Shown here: in pieces, positions 1 through 8,431 of the stretch
Layout of the letters: every line of letters begins with the position of its first letter
Numbering within the stretch: position 1 is the first letter of the stretch
DNA from: DASQUK01 sp035641315
GTDB taxonomy: Bacteria > Actinomycetota > Acidimicrobiia > Acidimicrobiales > VFJN01
DNA: 64,000 nt
Assembly: GCA_035641315.1 (NCBI GenBank)
Contig: DASQUK010000274.1
Span: 10,855-74,854 of the forward strand
Direction: 5' to 3'
Program-made: the position numbers and the translations under genes
Notes under the pieces: model-generated
What the model saw: only the letters and a program-made list of their open reading frames with translations
The model's database searches: none
Told to the model about the DNA's origin: nothing

Positions 1-217
1 GCAGCCACTCGAAGATGCCCCGCCCCACCGAGGCGATCTGCGTCGCCACCGGGGCGCCGAACGAGCTGCCGGTGGTGCCTCGGTTGGCCTGGTAGACGAG
101 GTAGAGGATGCCGGCCAGCACCCCCAAGTAGATGGTCAGCACGACGAACGTGCGACGCCCCCGCATCCGCTCGACCAGCTCGCGCCGCAGCACCGGGTTG
201 ACGGTGACGTTGACCAT
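1..217 (-). CDS. ABC-2 type transporter permease, N-terminal fragment
   Basis: Only the first 72 codons lie in the window; the gene continues past base 1. The visible protein begins MVNVTVNPVLRRELVERMRG, followed by one hydrophobic segment (about residues 24-42). This cytoplasmic basic stretch plus a first membrane helix is typical of ABC-2 exporter permeases. The ATG at 217 has an AGGAG ribosome site 8 nt upstream; an in-frame GTG directly precedes it. It lies downstream of an ABC ATPase gene on the same strand with a 136-nt gap, so it is most likely the membrane subunit of that transporter. The substrate is unknown. Confidence 0.75.
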   Translation of the reverse strand, partial: MVNVTVNPVLRRELVERMRGRRTFVVLTIYLGVLAGILYLVYQANRGTTGSSFGAPVATQIASVGRGIFEWL

Positions 218-353
218 CACCACCGCTCCTGCTGCTTCGCGGCGGGCCGCTCAGGCTCCGACGCGTTTCTCTTCCGCTCCCACCGCCGCTCGGGCCGGGC
301 TCGCTCTCTCGTTGCTTCCCCGTCACCCTCGACGGACGCTCGCTCAGGCACTG

Positions 354-1307
354 CTACTGCACCTCGCCGGTCGTGATGGTCATGAACAGGTCCTCGAGCC
401 CGTGGCCGACCTCGGTGAACTCGAGCACCGGCTCGCCCTCGGCGACGAGCCGGCGCAGCAGCTCGGCCTGCTCGGCGTCGTCGGCCACGGCGAAGCTGCG
501 CTCGTCGCCACCCACCAGCCGCACCCGGATCTGGCGCTTCTGCCCCGTCAGGTCGCGCAGCTCGCCCGGCGTCCCCGAGGCCAGCAGCCGCCCCTTCTCC
601 ATGATGGCCACGGCGGTGCACATCTCGGACAGCTCAGCCAGGATGTGGCTCGACACCACGATGGTTTTGCCCATCTCCCGCAGTTCGACGAGCAGGTTGC
701 GCAGCTCCACCCGGGCCCGGGGGTCGAGCCCCGATGCCGGCTCGTCGAGCACCAGCACCTCGGGGTCGTGCACCAGCGCCCGGGCCAGCGACAACCGTTG
801 CTTCATGCCCCGCGACAGCGAGTTGACCATGGCGTCGCGTTTGGTGGTGAGGTCGACCAGCTCGAGCAGCGCGTCGATCGTCGGCTTCCAGCGGCCCTTG
901 GGGACGCGGTAGGAGGCGGCGAAGAACTGCAGGTACTCGTCGACCCGCAGGCCGTCGTACACGCCGAGGATGTCGGGCATGTAACCCAGCCGCTTGCGAA
1001 CCTCGCGCGGCTGGCGCACCGGGTCGAAGCCGAGGATCGCCACCGACCCGGCGGTCGGCCTGAGCAGCGAGGCCAGGATGGCGAAGGTCGTGGTCTTGCC
1101 CGCCCCGTTGGGCCCGATGAGCCCGAACACCGACCCCTTGGGGATGTCGAGGGTGAGGTCCCGCACGGCGAACAGGTCGCCGTAGCGCTTGGTCAGCCCC
1201 CGGATGCTGACGGCGGCGTCGGCGTGTCCTTCGAGGTGTCCGTCGACGGCTGCCGCCGGGAGGACCGTCGCGGTGATCTCCAGGCTCGGCGGGCTCTCGG
1301 CTTCCAT
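354..1307 (-). CDS. ABC transporter ATP-binding protein
   Basis: A 317-aa cytoplasmic ATPase that powers the exporter encoded around it. Walker A GPNGAGKTT lies near residue 65, the signature LSRGMKQRLSLARAL near 158, and Walker B VLVLDEPASGLD near 180, with the H-loop in VVSSHILAELSE. About 30 extra residues precede the fold, and the C-terminal third matches the accessory domain of CcmA-like exporter ATPases. The ATG shares one base with the TAA stop of the upstream gene (TAATG), so translation is coupled. Its partners are two giant extracytoplasmic proteins upstream and the permease downstream. The ATPase assignment is firm; the cargo is unknown. Confidence 0.93.
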   Translation of the reverse strand: MEAESPPSLEITATVLPAAAVDGHLEGHADAAVSIRGLTKRYGDLFAVRDLTLDIPKGSVFGLIGPNGAGKTTTFAILASLLRPTAGSVAILGFDPVRQPREVRKRLGYMPDILGVYDGLRVDEYLQFFAASYRVPKGRWKPTIDALLELVDLTTKRDAMVNSLSRGMKQRLSLARALVHDPEVLVLDEPASGLDPRARVELRNLLVELREMGKTIVVSSHILAELSEMCTAVAIMEKGRLLASGTPGELRDLTGQKRQIRVRLVGGDERSFAVADDAEQAELLRRLVAEGEPVLEFTEVGHGLEDLFMTITTGEVQ

Positions 1308-3640
1308 TACGGTCCCTCCCGCTCGTAGATGACCAGGTCTCGCCCGGACGGCGGCACGGCGTTGGTGGGTGCGGTGATGCGGATGTAGACGGCGCCGCCG
1401 ATCACCGCCTCGGTCGGCACGGGCTGCTCACCCTGGCCGAGGTGAGCGCGATCGATGGGCACCCACCCCTGGGGCGTCCAGAAGTCGAACGTGAGGAACA
1501 GCCGCGCCGGGTTGACGACTAGGCGCCCGACGTCGACCGGCCGATCGCCGACCCGGTCGGGCAGGTCGAAGCTCTGGATGAACCCGATGGGACTGAGGGC
1601 CGCACCGCCGGGTGCGTCGACAGGTTCCTGCGTGGCCGGTCCCCGCACGATGGACTTGATCGACGCCGTGTCGGTGAGCCGGACGCCGGCGGGCACCGGC
1701 GTGGCCCGGCCGACCACCGCCGACGTGGTGCGCTCGGCCGGCCCGCCTGTGGGCGTGGCGGGGGACGCGATCTCGTCGGTCCACCCGGCGACCACCACCT
1801 GGCCGCCGGGCCGGTAGTTGCTGCCGGTGCGGCGCAGCGTCTCGCCCCAGGCGGACAGCACGACCGGCGGGGCGGTGTCGTCGTCCTCGCCGTCCTCGTC
1901 GTCTTCGGCGGACCCGGCCCCCACGACCACGTCGTCCTGGACGACTACGGCACCGACGCCACCGCCCTGCCCCTGGAGGATCACCGGCCCGCCGCCATCG
2001 AACGGCATGGTGTCGGACGGCCACACCTCGGCCTCCGGGACCGCGCCCCACTCGAACCGGGTGGCGTTCTCGATGCGGAAGTCCTTGGTCTCGCCGGGGC
2101 CGAGGGTCCCGATCTCGACGGCCGTGGCCCGGCCGACGAACGCTGCCACCGACTCCAGCGTCACGTCCAGCCGGTTGCGAACAGTCCCGTCGATCTCGCC
2201 GTCGGCGCTCGACGTGGCCGTGACCTCGAGGGCGCCCGCCAGGTCGGGCGCGGGCCCCCGCGCCTCGAGCAGCGCAAATCCACCGGGCCCGACGTCCTGG
2301 ACGAGGCGGCTCTCGGCACCGTCGGTGGTGAGTCGCACGTCGCCCCCGCCGGAGGGATCGATGGGCCTGCCCGTGGCGTCGAACATCACGCCCATGTCCT
2401 CGAGCTCGTTGAAGGACGCGCCGCCGGTCCATCCGGCCGGCAGGTCCACGCCCACATCCCCACCCCGCGAGCTCGGCACCAGCGACCAGGAGGTGGCCAC
2501 GGCACTTCCGGGGCCGACCTCGTAGACGGTCACCTGTGCCGACTCCGCGGCGTTGCGCAGGGACGAGCCGGTGGCGAACACGAAGCCGGTGGAGGCCAGG
2601 GCCAGCACCGGCAGGCCGGCCCACGCCAGCTCGCGGCGGCGCAGCTTGCGGACCAGCAGGTAGGCGAGGGGACCCATCACCAGCACGTAGACGCCGAGCA
2701 GCAGCCCCAGCCGGCCCCCCTCGGGCAGCTCGATGCCGGCGTCGTCGCCCAGCCGGGCGACCATCGGCTGGGTGACGAAGCTGCCCAGGTCGCTGGCCAT
2801 GATCTGCTCCTCGAACGTCGACCGGGTGGGGCTCGGCGCCAGCGACCGCTGCCAGTCGTCGCCCAGCGACCGCACCTGCCCGAGCCCGGCCCGCTGCGCC
2901 CCGCCCGGCGGCGGCCGCCAGTCGTCCGGGAGGGGTTCGGCCGCGGCCGGGTCGCCCCGGAGCACCAGCTGGCCGCCGCCGTCGACCCAGGTGAGCAGCG
3001 CCTGCTGGGCGCTGCGGTCGAGCGCCGCCAGCTCGCCGGCCGACGCGGCGATCTGGTCGAGCGGCTCCAGCGCCAGCGGACCCGCGTCCAGCAGCTCCGC
3101 GTCGATTGGCACCATCCGGGCGACGCCGGCGTCGACGATCAGCGGCACCGTGCCGGGCAGCGAGCCCTCCGGCCCGGCCGTCTCCGGTAGCACGCCCACC
3201 AGCTCCTGGCTGGGGTCGACCTGGACCTCGCCGGTCGCCTCGATCGACACGTCCGAGCCGGACAGCCGCACCTCGACGCCTCGCAGCTCGTCCATCGTCG
3301 GCGGTGCCAGCACCGTGAACCGGGCCGTGCTGCCGCCCGTCACCTCGACCTCCCGCTCGACCGACGTTGCACCGGTCGGCCCGGGCACCTGCACCTGGAG
3401 GACACCGTCGATCAGGCGATCTGTCGTGACCGTGACGGTCACGGGGAAGGCACGCCCAGGCGCCGCGTATCCCCCGATCCCCGCCTCGACCCGCAGGCTG
3501 ACGCCGGGGGCGCCGCCCTCCTGTCCGCTTACGTCTCCCGCGGCACCGACCACAGCCGTCACCGCGGTCGCGACGGCGAGCGAGCCAGCGGCGACGACAT
3601 CCAGCCACCCCCGGGTCCGGCTCTGCCGCCCGAGCGTCAC
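1307..3640 (-). CDS. Large membrane-anchored extracytoplasmic protein, ABC-transporter associated (paralogue B)
   Basis: A 777-aa protein. It has an N-terminal signal/anchor helix (about residues 13-34), a beta-rich domain with paired strands, an alpha/beta segment ending LLTWVDGGGQLVL that resembles the auxiliary (GldG-like, glutamine-amidotransferase-fold) domains of ABC exporters, two membrane helices near 308-360, and a long extracytoplasmic beta-rich C-terminus. It is a diverged copy of the adjacent upstream gene with the same domain order and helix positions. The start is the GTG at 3640, which forms a 4-nt GTGA overlap with the preceding stop; a much longer reading frame extends upstream but there it runs inside the neighbour. 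Function unknown; context says exporter accessory subunit. Confidence 0.75.
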   Translation of the reverse strand: MTLGRQSRTRGWLDVVAAGSLAVATAVTAVVGAAGDVSGQEGGAPGVSLRVEAGIGGYAAPGRAFPVTVTVTTDRLIDGVLQVQVPGPTGATSVEREVEVTGGSTARFTVLAPPTMDELRGVEVRLSGSDVSIEATGEVQVDPSQELVGVLPETAGPEGSLPGTVPLIVDAGVARMVPIDAELLDAGPLALEPLDQIAASAGELAALDRSAQQALLTWVDGGGQLVLRGDPAAAEPLPDDWRPPPGGAQRAGLGQVRSLGDDWQRSLAPSPTRSTFEEQIMASDLGSFVTQPMVARLGDDAGIELPEGGRLGLLLGVYVLVMGPLAYLLVRKLRRRELAWAGLPVLALASTGFVFATGSSLRNAAESAQVTVYEVGPGSAVATSWSLVPSSRGGDVGVDLPAGWTGGASFNELEDMGVMFDATGRPIDPSGGGDVRLTTDGAESRLVQDVGPGGFALLEARGPAPDLAGALEVTATSSADGEIDGTVRNRLDVTLESVAAFVGRATAVEIGTLGPGETKDFRIENATRFEWGAVPEAEVWPSDTMPFDGGGPVILQGQGGGVGAVVVQDDVVVGAGSAEDDEDGEDDDTAPPVVLSAWGETLRRTGSNYRPGGQVVVAGWTDEIASPATPTGGPAERTTSAVVGRATPVPAGVRLTDTASIKSIVRGPATQEPVDAPGGAALSPIGFIQSFDLPDRVGDRPVDVGRLVVNPARLFLTFDFWTPQGWVPIDRAHLGQGEQPVPTEAVIGGAVYIRITAPTNAVPPSGRDLVIYEREGP

Positions 3641-5940
3641 GCCACGCCCCGCAGCGTGAGGTCGTTCCAGACGACGCCGTCGGTGATCACGCCCACCCGC
3701 ACGTACACGACGCCGTCGTGCACCGCGCCGGCCGGCAGGCCGCCCACCACTCGCATGCCGGCGTCGAACGGGTCGCCGACCACGGGCGGCGGCTCGGCGG
3801 GCTGGGGCTGCGCCCCGCCGCCCGCCGCGTCGCCACCGGCAAACTCGGCCGCCTCCCGGGCCGGCAGCGCCTCGAGCGCCAAGCGCACCCAGCGGCCGCC
3901 GACCCAGGCCTCGGCCCGGCGCAGCATCGCCGGCCCTTCCAGGACCAACGGCACGCCGGGATCGGCGCCGGGCGGCAGCGCGAACCGCACGACGCCGGCG
4001 CCAGGCGGACCGAACTCGGCCATCGCATCGTCGTCGAGCGCCACCCGCGTCGAGCCGGGGCCGCGCACGACGTCGCGCCGCACGGCATCGGCCGGGACGG
4101 TGCCCGGCGCAGCCGCAACCGGCGCCCGGGCGGTGAGGACGGTGCGGCCTCCGTCGATCGTCCCACCGGCGTCGATGGGCGGGACCCACTCCCGGTTCCA
4201 TCCCGCGACGACAACCTCGCCCGTGCCGTAGGCGTCGACCCGGCGGCTCAGCTCGTCGCTCCACAGCGAGTAGTTCACGACCGAGTCGGGGTCGGGGCGG
4301 CCGTCGTCCCAGCCGATGGCGTCGAGCCACGGCGTCTCCACGGGGCCCCGGGGATCGTCTGGCCCGCCCTCGCCGACGGCCAGCGACCAGTCCTCGGTGG
4401 CGCCGGCCTCGAGGCGCCCGACGGCCACGGCCCGGCGACCCACGAACACCACGGTCTCGTCCAGCGCCAGCCGTGTGCCGTTGCGGACCGTGCCCGACAG
4501 GGACCCGTCCGCCGCGGCGGTGGCCGTGACCTCGAGCCCGTCGACGGTTGCGGCGCCGTCGAGCCCGTCCCCGGGACCCCACCCGCTCACGACCCCGAAA
4601 CCACCCGCGTCCAGGGGCAGGTGCGCCACGGGGTGGCCGCCTTCGGTCGTCACCTCGGTGCGCGAGGCGTTCCCGCCGACACCCGGGCCGCCGAACATCG
4701 GGTTGACCTGATAGCTCGACGCCTGCCAACCGTCCGGGAACCTGGCCTCGCCGTCGGCGCCGTTGCGGGACACCAAGCCCACATGGGTGGTGAGCCTGGG
4801 GCCGGAGGGGCCGGTCTCGATCATGCTGGCGTGGGCGGCGCGGCTGCCCGTCCGCAGCTCGTCGCCAACGACGAACGCCACGCCCGAGAACACGACGGCC
4901 AACGCCGGCAGCGCGACCCATGTCCAGCCGGCCCGACCCATCCGGCGCAGCACCAGGAACACCAGCGGCCCGGCGAGCACCAGGTAGACGACGAGGAAAG
5001 CGGCCAGCCAGCCCACGTCCGGGACGCGCAGGCCGCCGTCCCGGGCCACGGAGTCGGCCAACGACTCGTTGGCGAAGAACCCGCCGAATCCGAGGTCGAT
5101 GAAGTTGGTCAACGGCGTCGGTTCGACGACGTCGGACCAGCGGCCGGCGGCCGCGGCCCCGTCCGATAGGCGGACCTCGCCGCGGCCCGCGCCGACGCGG
5201 CCGGCATCACCGGGTTGCCACGCCTCGGGCAGCCCGTGGACCGCCGTGCCCGACGGCGCGTCCACCACCAGGAACCCCCCGTCGGCCACCCAGTCGAGGA
5301 CGTTGGCGCGGGCCGGGGCGCTGAGGGCCCGCAGGCCGTCGGCGGGGGCCACGATGGTGCCGAGGCCGCCGAGCACGCCGACCGTCGTGGCCTCCGGTTC
5401 GTCGAGCAGCTCGAAGCGGACGGTGCCGGCGTCGACCGCCAGCGGCGTCACGCCGGGCGCCTGTCCCACGATCCCCGGCAGGAGCCCGACCAGCTCTACG
5501 TCGTCGACGCGGGTCACGTCGGCCTCGCCGCGGGCGTCGTCGTCGCCCACCAGGCGGGCGTCGACGCTGCCGGCTCTGCCGTCCGTGGGGGTGGGCAAGC
5601 CGACGAGGAACCGCTTGGTGGTCCCGCCCGGCACCTCGACCGGAACCGTCACGCTCGGGCCCGCCGGGCCGGCCAGCGACACCTGCAGCGAGCCGGTCAG
5701 CAGCTGGTCGGCGGCGACGTCCACCCGCACCGGCACGGGGCGGCCGGCGACGTAGTGCCCGCCGGCCCAGCCGGCGTCGACCTCCAGCCGGGCGGCCGCC
5801 GCGGCCGGTGTGGCCGCGGCGACGAACCCGATCGACCCCGCCAGGCAGACCGCTGCCGCGGGTGCCAGGGCGCGCCTCCAGCGCCCTCGGGGCCGGGCGC
5901 GCGACGGGGCCATCACCGATTCGACGCACGACCGCCCCAA
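3637..5940 (-). CDS. Large membrane-anchored extracytoplasmic protein, ABC-transporter associated (paralogue A)
   Basis: A 767-aa protein, first gene of the exporter operon. A basic N-terminus leads into a signal/anchor helix ending near TPAAAAA, then a beta domain (GWAGGHYVAGRPVPVRV), an alpha/beta segment ending NVLDWVADGGFLVV, two membrane helices near 305-358, and a beta-rich C-terminus finishing VVYVRVGVITDGVVW. The next gene carries equivalent motifs, such as AVYIRITAP. I chose the TTG at 5940 because AAGGGGGA lies about 6 nt upstream; an ATG at 5913 is the alternative but has only a weak ribosome site. It is not recognised as a named family. The role is inferred from linkage to the ABC ATPase and permease. 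Confidence 0.72.
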   Translation of the reverse strand: MGRSCVESVMAPSRARPRGRWRRALAPAAAVCLAGSIGFVAAATPAAAAARLEVDAGWAGGHYVAGRPVPVRVDVAADQLLTGSLQVSLAGPAGPSVTVPVEVPGGTTKRFLVGLPTPTDGRAGSVDARLVGDDDARGEADVTRVDDVELVGLLPGIVGQAPGVTPLAVDAGTVRFELLDEPEATTVGVLGGLGTIVAPADGLRALSAPARANVLDWVADGGFLVVDAPSGTAVHGLPEAWQPGDAGRVGAGRGEVRLSDGAAAAGRWSDVVEPTPLTNFIDLGFGGFFANESLADSVARDGGLRVPDVGWLAAFLVVYLVLAGPLVFLVLRRMGRAGWTWVALPALAVVFSGVAFVVGDELRTGSRAAHASMIETGPSGPRLTTHVGLVSRNGADGEARFPDGWQASSYQVNPMFGGPGVGGNASRTEVTTEGGHPVAHLPLDAGGFGVVSGWGPGDGLDGAATVDGLEVTATAAADGSLSGTVRNGTRLALDETVVFVGRRAVAVGRLEAGATEDWSLAVGEGGPDDPRGPVETPWLDAIGWDDGRPDPDSVVNYSLWSDELSRRVDAYGTGEVVVAGWNREWVPPIDAGGTIDGGRTVLTARAPVAAAPGTVPADAVRRDVVRGPGSTRVALDDDAMAEFGPPGAGVVRFALPPGADPGVPLVLEGPAMLRRAEAWVGGRWVRLALEALPAREAAEFAGGDAAGGGAQPQPAEPPPVVGDPFDAGMRVVGGLPAGAVHDGVVYVRVGVITDGVVWNDLTLRGVA

Positions 5941-6013
5941 GTAGTTCCCCCTTAGGCCATGCCCCTGCGCCGGGGCGCCGGCGGCAGCTTGCCACGGGAA
6001 CGTTTGCGGTGTC

Positions 6014-6625
6014 CTACCGTCCCCTGGCGCGTACGCCGGCCAGCACCGTGTCGACGGCGGCGGCGATGCCCGCGGTGTCGGGCGGCTGGTCGGCCATCAG
6101 CACGCGGAAGAAGACCATGCCCCCCAGCAGGTCGAGCACCAGCTCGACGTCGGTGCCCTCGGGCAGCTCGCCGCGGGCCACGCCCCGGCAGATGGCGCCC
6201 AGGGCCGTCTGCCGGCGATCGTGCACGAAGGCGGCCAGCACCCGGCGCATCTCGGGGTTGGTGACGGCCTCGGCCACGACCGCGGGCATGATCCGCCCCG
6301 CCGCCGTGTCCCGCATCTTGCGGACCAGCTCGCCCACGATGACCACCAGGTCGTCGCGCACCGAGCCGGTCTCGGGGTCGTCGATGTGCAGGCCCAGCCG
6401 GTGGTGGCCGGTGTCGAGAAGGAGCGCGCCCCGGGACGGCCAGCGCCGGTAGATGGTGGCCTTGCCGCAACCGGCCCGCGCCGCTACCTCGTCCACGGTG
6501 AAGCGGGCCGGGCCAACCTCGGCCAGCACCTCGAGAGCGGCGTCGAGGATGGCCTCGTCGGCCCGGGCGTCGCGGGGACGTCCGGGCCGACGGAGAGCGG
6601 GCGCGTCCAGCTCGGCGTCGGTCAC
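6014..6625 (-). CDS. TetR family transcriptional regulator
   Basis: A 203-aa repressor with an N-terminal helix-turn-helix (about residues 41-61, core VDEVAARAGCGKATIYRRW) and an all-helical ligand-binding domain. A basic GRPRDARADEAIL segment precedes the HTH, as is usual in the family. The GTG at 6625 overlaps the TGA of the upstream MFS pump by 4 nt, so pump and regulator are co-translated. By analogy with such pairs it probably represses the pump operon and is released by a pump substrate. A palindrome at 8342-8355 upstream of the pump is the best candidate operator. Confidence 0.9.
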   Translation of the reverse strand: MTDAELDAPALRRPGRPRDARADEAILDAALEVLAEVGPARFTVDEVAARAGCGKATIYRRWPSRGALLLDTGHHRLGLHIDDPETGSVRDDLVVIVGELVRKMRDTAAGRIMPAVVAEAVTNPEMRRVLAAFVHDRRQTALGAICRGVARGELPEGTDVELVLDLLGGMVFFRVLMADQPPDTAGIAAAVDTVLAGVRARGR

Positions 6626-8283
6626 CGGCCCGCATCCCGAGTTCCGGTGACGGAATCCGTCGATTCCCAACGGATGGCGTCACCAGAAGTGGCAGGAGTC
6701 GCCGCGGCCGTGTCCGGGCGCTGGCCGTCACCGGCGACGGCCACACGCTCGTCGTCCCGGGCCCGGGCCGGCAGGAACAGCGTCACCAGCACGGCGCCCA
6801 GGGCCAAGGCGGCGGCACCGATCAGGAACGCGTTGCTCATCCCGTCCGCGAAACCCGTCGAGGCCACGTCCGCCAGCAGGCGGCCGGGCTGACCGCCCAC
6901 CTCGCCGGCCGCCCGCATCGCCGCCCCGATCTGGTCGCTGATGGCGGCGGCCGCGTCCTGCGGCACAGGGAAGCCGCTGATGGCGTCGCGCACCCGCGGG
7001 CCGTAGGTCGAGCTCATGACCGACCCGAGCACGGCCACACCCAGGGCGCCCCCGACTTGGCGGGTGGTGTCGTTCACGGCCGATCCGACGCCCGCCTTGG
7101 CCCGCGGCAGTGAGCCCATGATCGATTCGGTGGCCGGCGCCATCACCAGCGCCAGCCCGGCGGAGAGCACGACCAGTGACGCCAGCACCTCGGGATAGCT
7201 CGCACCGGCGGTCAGGCGGCTCGCCATGACGAGACCTCCGGCGGCGACCGTCATGCCGCTGGCGACGACGACCTTCGAACCGACCCGCTCCACCACTTTG
7301 GCGCTGAGCGGCGAGAGGACCATCATCACGCCCGCCATCGGCAGGAGCCGTACCCCGGCCTCGAAGGGCGTGTAACCCAGCACCGACTGCAGGAACTGCG
7401 TCAGCAGGAAGAGCGAGCCGAACATGGCGAAGAACGTGAGCATGATGGCGCCCGAGGCGGCACTGAAGCGGGCGTTGCGGAAGAAGTTGACGTCCAGCAT
7501 CGGGAACCGTGTGTGCCGCTCCCACACCACGAAGGCCACCAGCAACACCGCGGCGAGCCCGAACGCCCCGAAGATCTCGGGGTTGGTCCAACCGTTCGGC
7601 CCCTCGATGATGGCCCACACGAGCGCCACGAGGCCCACGATCGACAGCAGCAGGCCGGGCACGTCGACGGGCGGTGCCGACGGGTCACGCGACGTCGGGA
7701 CGAACAGCTGGCCGAGGATCAAGGCGACGACGACGACCGGGACGTTGACCAGGAAGACCGATCCCCACCAGAAGTGCTCGAGCAGCCAGCCGCCCGTGAC
7801 GGGACCGATGGCCACCGCCGCGCCCGCAGTCGCTGCCCAGATGGCGATGGCCTGCGCCCGTTCCTTGGGGACGGTGAAGACGTTGGTGATGATCGACAGC
7901 GTCGAGGGCATGACCATGGCCGCGCCGATGCCCATGAGCGCTCGGGTGCCGATGAGCTGATCCGCGCTGTCGGCGAACGAAGACAGGACCGACCCGACAC
8001 CCATGATCGCCAGGCCGATGGCGAGCGCGCCCCGCCGCCCGAAACGGTCGCTGAGCGCACCCATGGTGAGCAACAGTCCGGCGAAGATCAGGATGTAGGC
8101 GTCGACCACCCACTGCAGCTGGCTCGTCGAAGCGTCGAGGTCGCGCTGCATGGTCGGGATGGCGACGTTGACGATCGTGTTGTCCATCACGATCAGCAGC
8201 AGGCTGAGGCACATCACACCGAGGACGAGCCAGCGACGGGAATCGGCTTGGTGCTCCTCGACGGCGGTGGTTTCAGGGCGCAT
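6622..8283 (-). CDS. MFS multidrug efflux transporter, DHA2 (EmrB/QacA) type
   Basis: A 553-aa inner-membrane drug:proton antiporter with about 14 predicted helices. Motif D1-like VMDNTIVNVAIPTMQRDL lies in helix 1 and motif A LSDRFGRRGAL follows helix 2; GIGAAMVMPSTLSI and the GPVTGGWLLEH segment are also family hallmarks. The start ATG at 8283 has no ribosome site but a plausible promoter ends 7 nt upstream, suggesting a leaderless mRNA. It is the first gene of a two-gene operon with a TetR regulator. The substrate cannot be told from sequence. Confidence 0.92.
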   Translation of the reverse strand: MRPETTAVEEHQADSRRWLVLGVMCLSLLLIVMDNTIVNVAIPTMQRDLDASTSQLQWVVDAYILIFAGLLLTMGALSDRFGRRGALAIGLAIMGVGSVLSSFADSADQLIGTRALMGIGAAMVMPSTLSIITNVFTVPKERAQAIAIWAATAGAAVAIGPVTGGWLLEHFWWGSVFLVNVPVVVVALILGQLFVPTSRDPSAPPVDVPGLLLSIVGLVALVWAIIEGPNGWTNPEIFGAFGLAAVLLVAFVVWERHTRFPMLDVNFFRNARFSAASGAIMLTFFAMFGSLFLLTQFLQSVLGYTPFEAGVRLLPMAGVMMVLSPLSAKVVERVGSKVVVASGMTVAAGGLVMASRLTAGASYPEVLASLVVLSAGLALVMAPATESIMGSLPRAKAGVGSAVNDTTRQVGGALGVAVLGSVMSSTYGPRVRDAISGFPVPQDAAAAISDQIGAAMRAAGEVGGQPGRLLADVASTGFADGMSNAFLIGAAALALGAVLVTLFLPARARDDERVAVAGDGQRPDTAAATPATSGDAIRWESTDSVTGTRDAGR

Positions 8284-8319
8284 GGGGCCCAGATTGTGCC
8301 CCGGGATTGCGAGACGCAA
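8284..8319 (-). promoter_or_regulatory. Predicted leaderless promoter of the MFS-tetR operon
   Basis: Read on the minus strand, TTGCGT (8319-8314) and CAATCT (8296-8291) are separated by 17 nt, and the ATG follows after 7 nt. Transcription would start at or next to the start codon. The -10 box is imperfect, so confidence is moderate. Confidence 0.35.
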
Positions 8320-8341
8320 GAGTTCCGGAACGATTGAGTCC

Positions 8342-8355
8342 GTGACCTTGGTCAC
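8342..8355. promoter_or_regulatory. Palindrome, candidate TetR operator
   Basis: The sequence GTGACC-TT-GGTCAC is a perfect 6+6 dyad about 60 nt upstream of the pump start and just upstream of its predicted -35 box. A TetR regulator is encoded in the same operon, so autoregulation through this site is a reasonable inference. Confidence 0.35.
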
Positions 8356-8391
8356 TCCGGGTCCGACCCCCACCCGCCGCCCCGTGATGGC

Positions 8392-8409
8392 GTCGGTCTG
8401 ACGACCGAC
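8392..8409 (-). terminator. Possible hairpin terminator after mnmA
   Basis: A perfect 7-bp stem (GTCGGTC/GACCGAC) with a 4-nt loop lies 22 nt downstream of the mnmA stop on the minus strand. No U-tract follows, so it is at best a weak intrinsic terminator or a Rho-associated structure. Confidence 0.3.
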
Positions 8410-8431
8410 ACCGTCATGTCGGGGCGGGAAA

